The notes under the pieces are model-generated. The model did no database searches, had not been told where the DNA came from, and saw only the letters and a list, made by a program, of their open reading frames with translations. This document shows positions 1-11,338 of a DNA stretch of 64,000 bases, piece after piece; position 1 is the first letter of the stretch; each line of letters opens with the position of its first letter. The stretch comes from Amblyornis subalaris (lineage: Eukaryota; Chordata; Aves; Passeriformes; Ptilonorhynchidae), in the NCBI GenBank assembly GCA_018881555.1, contig JACAXG010000104.1, forward strand, positions 971,775 to 1,035,774, given 5' to 3'. The position numbers were made by a program, and so were the translations under genes.

Positions 1-1763
1 TTTTAATGCTTTATCTTGCCCTTTATGTCCATTACAATATGCAGTTGCTGTTTCTGTGCTACCTCTGAATTTAGATTATGTTACATGTGCAATGCATAGA
101 CATTAATTCAGCAAGGTTACCAAAACAGAAAGCCTCTCCCTAATAAAATATTTAAAATGCATCTATTAGAACAATAGGTAAGTATGAAATGAGGTGGGTA
201 TGATGCCAAATAAGCTTGTCTTTGCACCTTGTTTTTTTAAAGTTAGTAACAGCATAACAAAAGGCACTGCTCCTTGGAAAAGAACAATAAAATTCCCACT
301 AGAGAAGGCAGCAAATTTGCATCTGTACACACAGAGTATATTTATCTGTACAGCTTTTGTTGTTAAAATTTTGCTTGTTTAATGGTTGATATTTTCAAAG
401 CTTTCTCTGCTTGAAGGATATTTTTTTGTCAGTAACATTTAGATTTGGGATTGAAGATTATTGTTCTATTCTCATAGTGAAATTAATTCCATTTCTTCAA
501 AGAAAGCTTTTGAAGTGTTTTTTTTATGTATGGTGGAAGTACAGATTGACAGCACAATGATCCTCTTCACTATTCTTACAATCAGCAGCTGCTAACCTAT
601 TTTTATCAACAACTTCATTGCTACAAGAAACACTTCTGCAAAATGTGAATGCAGCTGGTGAGATCATTCCACATGAATTTTTACAAGCAGATTCCAAAAA
701 AAAAATCTCACTTCAAGAAGTATCCAGCTGCCAAGCCACCCTCCATACACAAGGCCTCCTTTTATTTCCAGGTATGCACAATCCACTCAGGTGGATGGGC
801 ATCTCCCAGACACCTTTATATCATCCCTCTGAGAGCTTCAGTACCCTCTCTAAGGCCTTTGGTGTGTTTCACAATATCCTAGGATGCCACTACTGCATAC
901 AGAACCCAAGATAAATACTCAGAACTGGTTTTCCCATATCACATGCAATCTCAGGTGTCTTTGCTTTCAGGTTCAGATAGAAAGAATAAAAACGTTCTCT
1001 GACTGCAGCAAATATGTAAACCAATATCACAATGTCAGTGAGGAAAGGATGGAATTTCTAAAGCAGAAGATGGTATTTGAAGCTCTACTGCCCTCCATGT
1101 CTCTAAAACCATGAGCAACGACGACCCTGACTCAGCCTTGCTACTCTGACTACTTGCATCCTTTAGACATTCACAATCAGGACCTGTGGTGCATCAGGTA
1201 AGTTGTTCTGCTGTATGAATTATGGGCACAGTGCCAAATTATCACCCAAGAAATACTAAGGAAAGACCAAAAAATACAGGGAAACACTATTGCTTCCAGT
1301 GAAGAAGAGAAGTGCTCAGACTGAGTACTGGAAGCCCTTGGCCTGTGTAGGGAATACAGCTCTACCTGCCATTGATTTCATCCTCTCTTTATGGTCTCCC
1401 ATCTGCTTTCACCTGTCTGATGATTCTCTGCTCTATGACCCCAACGAAGAACTTCAGAATTGAGCAAGTCCTCAACAGATAAATTAATATGGAATAATAG
1501 AAATTTCTCACAGATATATATTTATATATATTTTATAGATATGGTATGCATACTATGGATGTGAAGGGCAAGAAAGCAGAACATCAAATTCACTGAACTG
1601 TCTTCCAGTTCTTATACTGTGGTTTTTTTTGCTAGTCATTGTTTCTGTATAGAGCACCAAGTACAAACAGTACACATGTACGGACTTGATCCTCATGCAA
1701 TGTACACATTTTAAATTTTTTTTAATCTAAGATGTCTACTGGGACCATCTTTGATACACATAC
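1..1763 (-). other. ST6GAL2: ST6GAL2 intron following the motif-S exon (partial)
   Basis: I searched the minus strand here by eye for the conserved C-terminal half of motif S and the VS motif and found neither. The segment is therefore read as intron running off the left edge. It is AT-rich, with a short TA-rich stretch near 1515-1545. No repeat family was recognised. Confidence 0.7.
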
Positions 1764-1938
1764 CAATAAACCCTGAAGAAGGAGGGTTGGGCTGTATCTT
1801 CTCTTTAGTGTTCTCCTGAATGATGTCCCAGAGCTGCCATATAAACTTTGGATGGAGGATGTAAAATGGCTGGGTTGGATTCTTCCTGCGATGCTGTACA
1901 TAGGGAGTGAACAGATTGTAGTCTGGCTTCTTGTACCA
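1764..1938 (-). CDS. ST6GAL2: ST6GAL2 coding exon: lead-in and first half of sialylmotif S
   Basis: This 175-nt exon encodes residues 382-439 plus one base. It begins [20 protein letters not shown], passes through the [20 protein letters not shown] block, and ends NPPSSGFIG just inside sialylmotif S, which binds both donor and acceptor substrates. The acceptor is TTTTTTCCTCCCAG|TGGTAC and the donor TTATTG|GTATGT on the minus strand. The listed open frame over this region is a different frame and does not encode it. The rest of motif S and motifs III and VS, with the catalytic His, must come from exons left of the window. Confidence 0.94.
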
Positions 1939-3027
1939 CTGGGAGGAAAAAAGTCAGATTTTTTAATAGTATTAAACATGTTTAGAACATTACACGTACA
2001 ATAACATAAACTGGCTTCATTTGGGTTCTGCAGAAAAGAAGCAAAGGCAGCAAAGCAGCCTGCACTTGTGGATGCTTCTGCTGGAAAGGAATTCCTCACT
2101 CTGGGCTATTCTGTTTCCTTTCTTCATACAGAGACTCCCAATAAGTAATTGACTGATGTGGGATGAGCCAAGCCCATTTACCCCTCACAGATCCACATTA
2201 AAGAAGAGATTCAAAGAGCTTTGACATGATATCTGGGCCTGGGGGTGAATCTTCCTCTGAAAGTGTCCCTGTCCCTGATGGAGGCAGCGGCAGCACATGA
2301 CGCAGGCTGATGGCAGCCTGCGTAGGAGGCAGGCAGCCTCTGGCATCTGTTGCTAAGGGAGTTCAGCAGATGAAGGCTTACTTTCTACTCTGCAGCCTGC
2401 TCAGATCTGAGCTCCCTGTGCCAAAAGCCGTCAGATCAACTTGTCTACTGGAGATGCAGCAACAGCCAAAGCAGAGACTCCCCCAGTGACAACCAGATGG
2501 ACATCTGCTGCTCTCAGGGAGGGGGTGGACAGCAGGACACAGATGGCTGTGGGACAGTGGACATAAAGGGAAGACTGGTGGGGACGATGCCTGAGAAATG
2601 GGAAAGGCACCCAGAGAGATTTTCACTAGGATGTTGTATTTCATTTGGGAAAGCAGAGGGGAAGGTGGGGAAAAATGGATGCGATTTTTCACCTTTCCTG
2701 ATAAAACCACTTTCTGAAATCTAGCCACGTTCCCTCCTTGGCAAGCACACAGAAAAGTCACTGTTATGTGAAATCAGCAATGTTTTATCAAACAAACCCC
2801 ATCATCCATCTATTGTAGCATCTCAGGACAGTCCATTCCAGTAAAAGTTTTTGACCAATAAAACAATTTTGACCAGTTAATACAGAAATAGCAATCTCCA
2901 CTCAAATAGAGACAGACCCTGGGGTTCTTTGTGAAAAGGGGGAACCAGGAGACTACAGTAGTAAATACACTCATTTTCTTCAGTGCTTTCAACTGATTGG
3001 AAAGAAAGGTCTAAGTGGACATCTTAC
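1939..3027 (-). other. ST6GAL2: ST6GAL2 intron (1089 bp)
   Basis: It lies between the 102-nt and 175-nt coding exons with GT-AG ends. It includes a short GC-richer patch (about 2240-2600) and a 10-bp stem-loop at 2300-2323. No coding signal is seen. Confidence 0.85.
2300..2323. repeat. Short inverted repeat, 10-bp stem and 4-nt loop
   Basis: ACGCAGGCTG (2300-2309) pairs perfectly with CAGCCTGCGT (2314-2323) around the loop ATGG. Each arm has two CpGs or CpG-flanked ends in an otherwise CpG-poor intron. It could fold in the ST6GAL2 pre-mRNA, but chance cannot be excluded. Confidence 0.5.
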
Positions 3028-3129
3028 CACATTTAGATTTGCAGAGTAGGGAGCAGGATCCCAGGCTACCAAAATGACATCTTTATACAGGGAGCTGTCG
3101 ACAAAGTGATGATTTGGATTGGTGAGAAT
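3028..3129 (-). CDS. ST6GAL2: ST6GAL2 coding exon between sialylmotifs L and S
   Basis: This 102-nt exon encodes 34 residues (348-381), starting ILTNPNHHFVDSSLYKDVIL and ending APYSANLNV. The D-x-I-L-V-A-W-D-P segment is characteristic of the ST6Gal catalytic fold between the L and S motifs. The acceptor reads TTTGCAG|ATTCTC and the donor AATGTG|GTAAGA, both on the minus strand. Both ends are phase 0. The last residue is Val where, from memory, mammalian ST6GAL2 has Leu. Confidence 0.95.
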
Positions 3130-6100
3130 CTGCAAACACAGATGCAAAGAATTGCACAGCATTAAAAGCAAGCGTGATCCAGAAAAATGGCAAAATCCTT
3201 CTCTCAAGTGAACAGTCCTACCCACGCTGCTGTTTGTTATGCTTTAGTTCTGGTTGATTTTAAGCATCTTGTTTTGTTAAAAAAATACACAAAAAAAGCT
3301 TAACCATAAACAGCACTCATGACAGTCTGAAGTAGCAGTATGCTGAATTACTCTCCATCTGTGAGGGATGTGATGGGACCACTTGAGATGCTGCATAATG
3401 GTGTATCAACATTACCATGTATTCTGGAACCTGAAAACGAAAGCTACATTATTTCCGATTGCCTGCAGGATCCTCTTAGACACAGAGCAGCTTTCTTTGA
3501 AGGGCTACAGCCCCTAAGGGTAATGCCTTTCCCTGCCATCCACCTCCAACCACCTTTTTAGTTGATTTTGCATTTCAACAGCAAGTGGTTCTCATTTCAA
3601 TCCAAAGATGCAAATTAGACCATGACTGTACAAACTGGTATATCTAGAAGAACAATTCCAACAACAGGCACGTAATAGGGCTATTTCTGAAGTAACTGTC
3701 ATTTTGCTTGAATCTACTGCTTTCATAGAACTCCTTCGTGCATCTCCCAGTACTCTGCCTGATCCTCCCACCCACTGGAAGTTTACTCTTCACTCCTGCT
3801 GGCTCACCCCTTCCAGGACCCTCCATGTCTAACCAGATCTCTTAGATTCCTGGTGCGTCCAGTGTCAGGCAGGTTTGAGCTGAATGATTTCAGCATTGGT
3901 CGAAACAGCATGAATTTTGTTCCAGCTGTTAAACTAATCAACATTCCAGACAAATAAATTCATATTAATTTTCATTTCCCTTTAGGATCCAATGAGCCAT
4001 ATTTGATTATGCATATTTTTCTTCAGAAAAATAATATTGTTGCCATAGCAATATTCTTCCTACCATAAACTTTGAGTTTAATGATTTCCATCTACAGTAA
4101 GAACAGAATTAGTCATGCTGCCATCAGCATCCCCAACTCCATTTCTCAGAGCAGTTTTCACCTCAGAATGTAAACTCCTTTTTTGAGTACACAGAGTAAA
4201 CCAACTAAAAGGTCAAGATTTTAAAAGCTTGGTTCCACAGTTACCACACAAAGGAGCTCTCACTTGCCTTTCAGTAAAGCAAGAGTCCTCTGGAGGTGTT
4301 GTCCACACAAATTTCGCTCTCAGTGAGCCTGCATTCATATGTATGAGATGAGTTTTTTCTGCAATAACAGTATCTGTTGCGGCTGTACAGGCTTCCTTCA
4401 CGTCCTTTGGGCTTTCCCAGTGCAGAGTATGAAGGAAGAAGGGGCCACAGCAGCCTTTTAATGAAGTGAACACAGGAATTTCCAACAGCAAGAAGGGAAG
4501 GGGGGTCAGTAAACCTGTACAGGCCCAGCTTCAGCACCGGTAGGGAAAGCAACTTCAGGGGTAGGGAAAGCCACATCAAGTGGCCTGTGCAGATTTCACT
4601 CTCCGAGAGGCAAGACTAGTTTCTCAGCAGGCGGCCAGACTATCGCAGATGGCTTTCTGACCTCTTTGAAGGAGCACAAAGGTGGTGGGAATACAAACAC
4701 TTGTGAGGAAGCTGTGTGAGCTGACCTGACCAGAACTTCAGCCTTGCCCTCTGTTTTCTTGAGAGGCCTTGTGGGAAGCAAGTCTTACACAGCACAGAAG
4801 AGAAGACCATGGGACCCTCCATTACCATCCTAATGGGAGAGTGCAGCAGCTCTGGCAGCCAGAAGGACCCCAGTCTGCCCTGTGTGGAGAGCAGCTAATT
4901 TAGCCATTTCATTCTCTGAATTCGCTGGGGAGCTAACAAAGCTCAGATCAGTCCCTGAGAGCATTTCTCTCTTCTACAGGGACCCTACTGAGTCTAGTAA
5001 ACTATAAAGAGTTTCTAAACCTTCCTCCTCGCCCGGCACAGGAGTTCACGCATGGTCAGTGTCAGGACATTTTGGCTAACAGTAAAATGGAGAATCATTG
5101 AAGAAAAGGAAAAAACCCCAACAAAACCAAAAAAGTAAAATAAAATACAGGAAAATCCAAGTTCCCTGATACACTGATTTCAGCACTAAAGCCAGAATAA
5201 GATATTTCTGCTTTCTTCTCCTGAACAAAAGAATGGGGGCATATATAACCCGGATCACTTCAGAGATCTTGTCTGTTCTGCAGCCTCACCTACAAAATGA
5301 ACGTGAAGGAATGACAGTGAACAGTCCTCTTTATGACGGCAAAGAACATGAGCTTATACACATAAAAACCACACCCACCAAGAATAGACTCAGCATGGGC
5401 AGTCACTCAAGGTAGAAGAAAAGAGATATAAGAATAAGAATTACAGTAAATGAAAATTTTGCTCTCCTTCTACAAGAATCAGTGTGTGCAGAGCATGCTA
5501 CATGGCCAACCATACTCCTGGTGTTGACTAAGCAAACTCATCATTTCAACATATCATAACATTTCACAGTAATTCTGTTGCTGGTTTTTTATCTGCATTT
5601 CATAAAGAGGAAAGAGGTTTGGTTTGTCCAAGACTGGAATTCAAGCAATAGCATTTTCAAAATTGAAAAACTAATCTCAACCATAAGGTGTCACTGTAGC
5701 TCAATTCAGAATTATTTATTTACACCCATACACAGAAAATCCCATTTTCTGTTGTTTCCATTCAGATGATTAAACTCACCTTATATGTAATACCCAGTGC
5801 ACATTAAAGTTTTTTACTAGTTCTTTCCAAATTTTTAAAGAACGATGACTTGCCTAAAGTTACACATTAAGACAACTCAGTTCCCATTCCTTTTGCCTTC
5901 CAGCAAGGAAATAATTGGGGAACTGGAAAATATGAGAAAAGAGCTTTGAGATCACCACAGCCTGAACTTTGTGAAGATCCCGGGGGCAATGCGGTCAAGG
6001 TCTTCCATACTGACAGCTCTGACATCCTGCAGAGCCTTTACAGATGTAGGACACGTGAGAAACTTTACAAACCAGTGCTCTGATACAAGGCTATCGAGTA

Positions 6101-6293
6101 ACTACTGCAATCACTCTACACTGACAGCAGTGTGAACATCCCTGTAAGGGAAAACTTTCACCTTCTCTGCCTTATGACTGTTGAATCTCTAGCTGCTTCC
6201 CAGATTACCCAACACTTTCTCAGATGTTATTAACTTAACGTCATATTGTACAGAAGAGACAATTGACTTGAATTCTGAAAAGGAAGATCTTAC
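3130..6293 (-). other. ST6GAL2: ST6GAL2 intron (3164 bp)
   Basis: GT-AG bounded intron between the motif-L exon and the next coding exon. No repeat or RNA gene was recognised by eye; the small open frames show no codon or domain signal. Confidence 0.85.
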
Positions 6294-6391
6294 CTGAGAA
6301 TTAATGATCCGTATGGTTGTTTTATTTCCAACATCTTTTTCATAGCCACGTGTTGGAGCAGAATTAAATCTTAAAACGGCATCATGAGAAT
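6294..6391 (-). CDS. ST6GAL2: ST6GAL2 coding exon: second half of sialylmotif L
   Basis: This 98-nt exon adds residues 315-347. With the split codon from the previous exon it begins [20 protein letters not shown] and ends IRIINSQ. The segment completes sialylmotif L, including the RFN and P-T-x-G-x-E-x-D-V-G pattern shared by vertebrate sialyltransferases, and carries an NKT glycosylation sequon. The acceptor is CTAG|ATTCTC (minus strand) and the donor TCAG|GTAAGA, close to consensus. The exon ends in phase 0. The open reading frame continues into intron on both sides, so only 6294-6391 is coding. Confidence 0.95.
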
Positions 6392-9300
6392 CTAGGAGCA
6401 TAAATGAGGGAGTAACTCTTTTTTTCTTAGTATACAGAACAGTAAAGTATAACCAATTATCTAAACAAATAGAAAACTTACACTTCTCCTACTCTTGATA
6501 TTCTAAGGATGATAAACATTCTACTATGCATAAACAAAATTCCTCTTGCATCTGCCATATGTTATTAACATAAAAATCCACCAGAAAAAAGTTCAGAATC
6601 ATCTATTAATTTAGCAGGCAGTACTTAAATACTTCTCGTAATTGGATAGACTCAGTGTGGGAAGATTAGTACACCTAGTACACACGATTGCTCACTACTT
6701 CTATCACAAAATTTACAAAGAATTACTCCACGGAAAAGCATGTAAACTGCAAGGACATCTAATTGCACATTTGAATGAATAACAATGCTTAACTGAAAGA
6801 TTGTGTTTCACAGTATCTTATAATACCTGAAAATCTCAGACTACCCCAAATCTATTAATCATACTGTGTACTTATTCTCAAGCTCAGTACAAGTCTTAAA
6901 GAGCCTCTGTAGGGAAGCCAGCCCACACATCTGCTCACACACAGAAACCTGAGGATCCCTTGACAGCAAACATCTAACAGAGCTNAACTGTCAAAGTTTC
7001 CCCATGATTTGCTGACCTTGGAGTCATGGAGAATGGAAAGCAGCTATAGGTCAAGTATGGGTCAAGGACAGACACCATGTGCAAGCCTCCATGTGGTAAG
7101 AGATAATCACCCTCCCAGTGCTTCTTTTAAGGGGACCTCAAAGCCCAAAAGGTGCGAAGGAGAGCAAGACACTATATCCACTGTCCAGAAACACACTGTC
7201 CCTGGTTGATAGCCTCCTGTCTGGTCTATTTTTATCCATTCTATCGATGGAAGCAGAGAATATGATTCAGGCCAAAATGTGCAAAAAATGCCTTAACAGG
7301 TATTTTATACAGCTGTTTATCTCTAGTCACTTAAAATGTGTTGTCTGTAGCTCAAAAACTGGAGAAGGCAGAAGTCTCCAAAGATAACCAACATGCTTCA
7401 ATGGACTCTCAGCCTGATCCTATCAAACAGGGATCTTTCATCTTTTCCCACCTTCACCCTGCACTTCTTGTACTCCATACAGGGAAATACTGTGTGGCAT
7501 GCAGCCAGCAGTGTGACCTCAGACATACATGTTTGCATTAACATGTTGTGTCCGAAAAGAGAGATTTTTGCTAGATGCCCAACCCTGCAGAAGCTAAGGA
7601 GTGGAAGTTCTTTCTTTGTCCCTATGCAGGGACAACCCTAGCCTCAACACCTAGACTTCATGTGCCTAAACACGAGCATCTTGACTGTGTAGGAGCCAGA
7701 GGAAATGAAGTCAATAGAAGCTGCAGGTACTTCACATATTTGGAGGAAGAAAAGAAACACAAAAGTTTGTTGTACTTGAAACCTGCTTATGAATTTAAGA
7801 ACATAAATTTGGACCCATGATTGACAACTTTTAGACAATCTGTTGACTGAGAACTGGGAACTGGGTTAGGAAATGGAAATTGTATGGTTTGTAGCTTGAG
7901 AGACAGTGTGATGCATTTCCAACACTGCTCATGCTAGTTCTTCATATCCAGATGAAAAACTTCTTCACCAAAAATGTATGACCAGGACACAGCTTAAAAG
8001 TGATAATAGCTGGTTTTAAGTCAACTGATTTTAAACTTTGTAAGTATTTGTAGATAACCATTTTAAAGATCTAAAAGATTTGGGGTTTGATCACAGATCC
8101 CTGATACTTCCTCTGATGCCAAAATAATTGGTTCTCTCATTAAATAGCATGATCATGATGGGAGTGTTTGCTATACTTGCACAGTATTTCTCTCCCTACT
8201 TTCATTTAAAAACAATCAGAGGGGTGGGGGAGAGGGGGGGCAAAAGGCACAACATAAATTAACATTTTCACTTGTGTTTCTACTAGGAACACAGAAGAGG
8301 GAGCTAAAGGCCTGTGAAGGGAGAAGTCCTTCGCTGCTGCTGTCTTATGCCTTTTTTTCTCTTGGGAGAATAAATCATGGAATCACAGAATGGTCTGGGT
8401 TGCGAGGGATCTTAAAGACCANCTAGCTCCAAACTTCCTGCCCTGGGCAGGGACACTTCCACTAGGCCAGGTTGCTCAGAGTTCCATCCAGCCTGGCCTT
8501 GAACATTTCCAGGGATGGGGCATCCACAACTTCTCTGTATAATCTGCTCCAGTGCCCCACCACCCTCACAGTAAAGAATTTCTTCCTAACATCTAATCTA
8601 AGTCTTCTCTCTTTTAGCTTAAAGCCACTCCCCCTTTTCCTATCACTGCTGTAAGCAGTCACTTGGGTCCCCACAGTCTGCACCAAACCTTCTCCTCAGT
8701 CATCTGCCCATGGCCTGGGAGACACTTAGAAAAAACCCTCTCTCTCTCCTGGTGCCCCAACACTTCCCTGTACAACAGATACAAGATCTGAAAGTTCTGT
8801 GTAGGCCTTATCAAACCCCATCTCTTCCCTTTAGGCAGCATTAGATGACAATTTCCCAATCAAATCTAAAGCTCTTCCGTAGAAAATGGCATAAGCTTCT
8901 GTGCCCAGAAGCTTCCTAAGAAAATGGGTACACACAGGAGCAAGCAGGCCTCACACAGCATGTCAAGCACCCAAGTCCATACCTGGGCTGCACCTAAATG
9001 TGTGCAAATACGACATGAAGAGTGCTGTATTACATATGTAAATATGTCACAATGTGCTAAGGATTCTCCAGTACAGCACTAATCCATACTGGTGTAAACT
9101 GGATGTACTGGGGAACACTGACAGAAGATTCTCTTTCAGTCAAGGATAGCATGTTGAAGAAGGGAAGAACTGCTAAGCTTTTTCACCCCCAAGATTTCTA
9201 AATCAGTGAGGCTTCCTGTGAAAGTGGGTGTTACCCTGGTGTGATTTCAGCTGCAGGCCAGCCGGGCACCTTTGCTATGCTGGAAGCCTATTCGAGTAGT

Positions 9301-10338
9301 TTGAGAACACTAGCAGCTCTAACACATCCCAGAGATTTAAAGGAAACCTATCTGTGTCAAAGAGATGATACAGTGTGATGAAGCAAGTATTGGGATGTGA
9401 AGTCCTGGAAGATGGAGAGGATTAATGAGCGAACATCAAAGGGCTTTTATAGAGGGCTGAAGGAGATAACTCTTCTTGTTCCAGAAACAAGTTTGATACA
9501 TACATTTCATCCTTCTTTCAACACTCTTAGCATACTGCACATGTACTATCAAAACGAAGAACTATTGAGATGTTAACACAAGTAGTAGCACTCATTTTTG
9601 AAAGGAAAAAATAAAACTGACCTGGATTAGTTTTATGGTTCCACAACCCTTTTCTGAATAGCTACCACAAAACTCCCCTCTGGAAGCGGGGAATTCTGAG
9701 CNGACATCTCAGCACACCTGTAACCTCACTGACTCAGTGNAGCAATGGAAAAACAATGGGTGGAGATACTTGAACTCATTTAAATTCAGTCTCAGAAAAG
9801 AGGTCAGGGGACTTGACCTCAGTGCGTGAAGCTACTCAAGGATCTGAATTCTTTGTGGACTCTAAACATGCAAGAGATGAAGAGGACACACTACTGCTTC
9901 TTGACATGGAGACAAATGTCTGGGAGCTTCTCGTGAGCCACTGCAAAATAAAGACCAGTACAACACAGGTTTGCAGAATAAAACCTGAACACGGCTATAT
10001 CTGCTGAAGAAATAAGTGCATGTTGCAGAAAAATGTTGAATATGGCAGAACTGATGAAACCAGTGCCTCCTTCATACTACAAGCTGTAATATGATAAGAA
10101 GGCATCATTGTTTTCTTTAAATTAGATTATGACTTCAGGCCTGATTTTCCTTTCAGTTATATTGTTCTGAAAGGGAACAGCTTCACTGGAGTCTATAAGC
10201 TTACATTCATGCAGCTCTGGTGAGAGAGAACAACCAGACTTTACAGACCTGTGCTTGAGAAGAATGAACCTTTTCAAAGATAAACATGAACACACACATA
10301 TACATACATATACAGACAAATAGATGCATTTCACCCAC
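6392..10338 (-). other. ST6GAL2: ST6GAL2 intron (3947 bp) containing a CR1 fragment
   Basis: GT-AG bounded intron that splits sialylmotif L between its first and second halves. It contains one CR1 LINE 3' fragment at 8375-8655 in the same orientation as the gene, and a short ACATA-type simple repeat near 10290-10320. Nothing else was recognised. Confidence 0.85.
8375..8655 (-). mobile_element. CR1 LINE 3' fragment
   Basis: The plus strand starts with the reverse complement of the typical CR1 tail (ATGGAATCACAGAATGGTCT). It continues through CR1 words such as GGGCAGGGACACTTCCACTA, GGGATGGGGCATCCACAACT and CCTCACAGTAAAGAATTTCT. The element is therefore in minus orientation and 5' truncated. 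Weaker similarity may extend toward 8870. CR1 is the dominant retrotransposon of birds and reptiles. It is inside an ST6GAL2 intron. Confidence 0.92.
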
Positions 10339-11281
10339 CTATTTCGTCCCCTAGAGAGGAGTTCAATATTGCACCAGCAGACATAACTACTGCACAGCTC
10401 CCAAAGCCATGTGTATATAATTTGCCCAGTGGAATTTGGGGAACGTGCTTTTCCCATCCAAGAGTGGAGAAGGGAGCCTCCTTGCCATCTATTGTTTTCA
10501 CATTCACTCTTTCTTTTAGCTCACAGAATAGCTGGTCTCCTGTCAACTTGGAGTTTCGTTTCCCCTTGAACCGCACCCCATGCTTATTGGTACTCAAATA
10601 ATCTTTCATCGCCTTCTGCAGTCGAGGGTTTAGCATCTTGGAAGAGACATCCCCTTTCCAAAGCTTGTAAAGAAAGGATTTCGACATTGTGGAATACAGC
10701 CCATCCCAGTCATCAGATTCATCAAGCATCTGGCTTCTCCTATGCTTTGTGCTCCTTCTCCTCATTCTTCTCTGATGGCTCCAGTTGTTCTGCAAAATAT
10801 GTACTTTTGGATCATTCACATCAGCTGAAATGAATTTTTCTATCTCTTGAAGGTTGTGTGACCGAGGCTGACCAGCAGCAAATAAATAATCATCATTCAC
10901 TTGGTAGAAAGCACTTTTTGATTTTCTTCCTAACTGGGATGGAAAAAACTCATCTTCATTTCTAAAGGCATCTTCTAATACAGTCCATTTCTTAGAATTT
11001 CCAGTCCCTGATTTAAAAGTACCTAAGAGATCTTCATTAAGAAGTACCTCATTCCCATCAATGGTTTCAGAGAATGATGGATCATGAATGGCTCCCATGA
11101 TGACTCTCTGCTTGCCCTGAAGGGGCAGAAGTCTCTTAGTTTCAATGTAAGAAAAGGAACTTGGAACTGGTTCAGCAGTGTTGCTATCTGTAAAATAGAT
11201 GAATATCACCAGGAAAAGCAGGCCCCATGCAAAGATACCAAAGAGCATGAGTTGTTTCCATTGCTTCAAGTTAGGTTTCAT
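10339..11281 (-). CDS. ST6GAL2: ST6GAL2 first coding exon: anchor, stem and start of sialylmotif L
   Basis: This exon encodes residues 1-314 plus the first base of codon 315. Residues about 12-31 form a single hydrophobic signal-anchor (LMLFGIFAWGLLFLVIFIYF) after a short basic cytosolic tail, the type II Golgi topology. A long hydrophilic stem follows, with a basic cluster (RRMRRRSTKHRR) and an NWS N-glycosylation sequon. The conserved block starting LYKLWKGDVSSKMLNPRLQK marks the start of the luminal catalytic region. The exon ends inside sialylmotif L (from about residue 295, SCAVVMSAGAILNSS), which binds CMP-sialic acid. The donor reads ATAG|GTGGGT, so the open frame past 10339 is intron. 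ATG at 11281 is chosen because it begins the conserved MKPNLKQWKQ start. Confidence 0.96.
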
Positions 11282-11338
11282 GGCAATGCCTTTACCAGCT
11301 CCTCTGTGCCTTGAAGGATTGGTGAAGGAAAATGAGAC
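11282..11338 (-). other. ST6GAL2: ST6GAL2 5'UTR portion of first coding exon
   Basis: The minus strand upstream of the start codon reads TATTCTTTACAG|GTCTCATTTT, a usable splice acceptor at 11339. That leaves 57 nt of untranslated leader in this exon. A second possible acceptor (TATTTTCAG|AAC) lies about 40 nt further upstream. An acceptor here implies a non-coding first exon further right. The choice of acceptor is inferred from sequence alone. Confidence 0.6.

Larger units (their letters stand above)
1764..11338 (-). other. ST6GAL2: ST6GAL2 gene, 5' part of coding region (four exons; 3' end beyond left edge)
   Basis: Four minus-strand exons (11338-10339, 6391-6294, 3129-3028, 1938-1764) join in frame to give about 439 residues of a type II Golgi sialyltransferase. 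The introns are 3947, 3164 and 1089 bp, and each starts GT and ends AG. Junction phases are 1, 0 and 0; the donor at 1763 again leaves phase 1. ST6GAL2 transfers sialic acid from CMP-sialic acid in alpha-2,6 linkage to terminal galactose of LacNAc-type glycans in the Golgi lumen. Identity rests on recognition of the whole chain: the N-terminal anchor, the conserved stretch before motif L, motif L, and the block leading into motif S match ST6GAL2 rather than ST6GAL1, which has a shorter, different stem. The final exon(s), carrying the end of motif S, motif III and motif VS, are absent from 1-1763. Confidence 0.95.

Noticed and set aside
1722..2099. 125-aa minus frame over the ST6GAL2 exon at 1764-1938
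   Set aside because: It is in a different frame from the true exon and crosses the splice acceptor.
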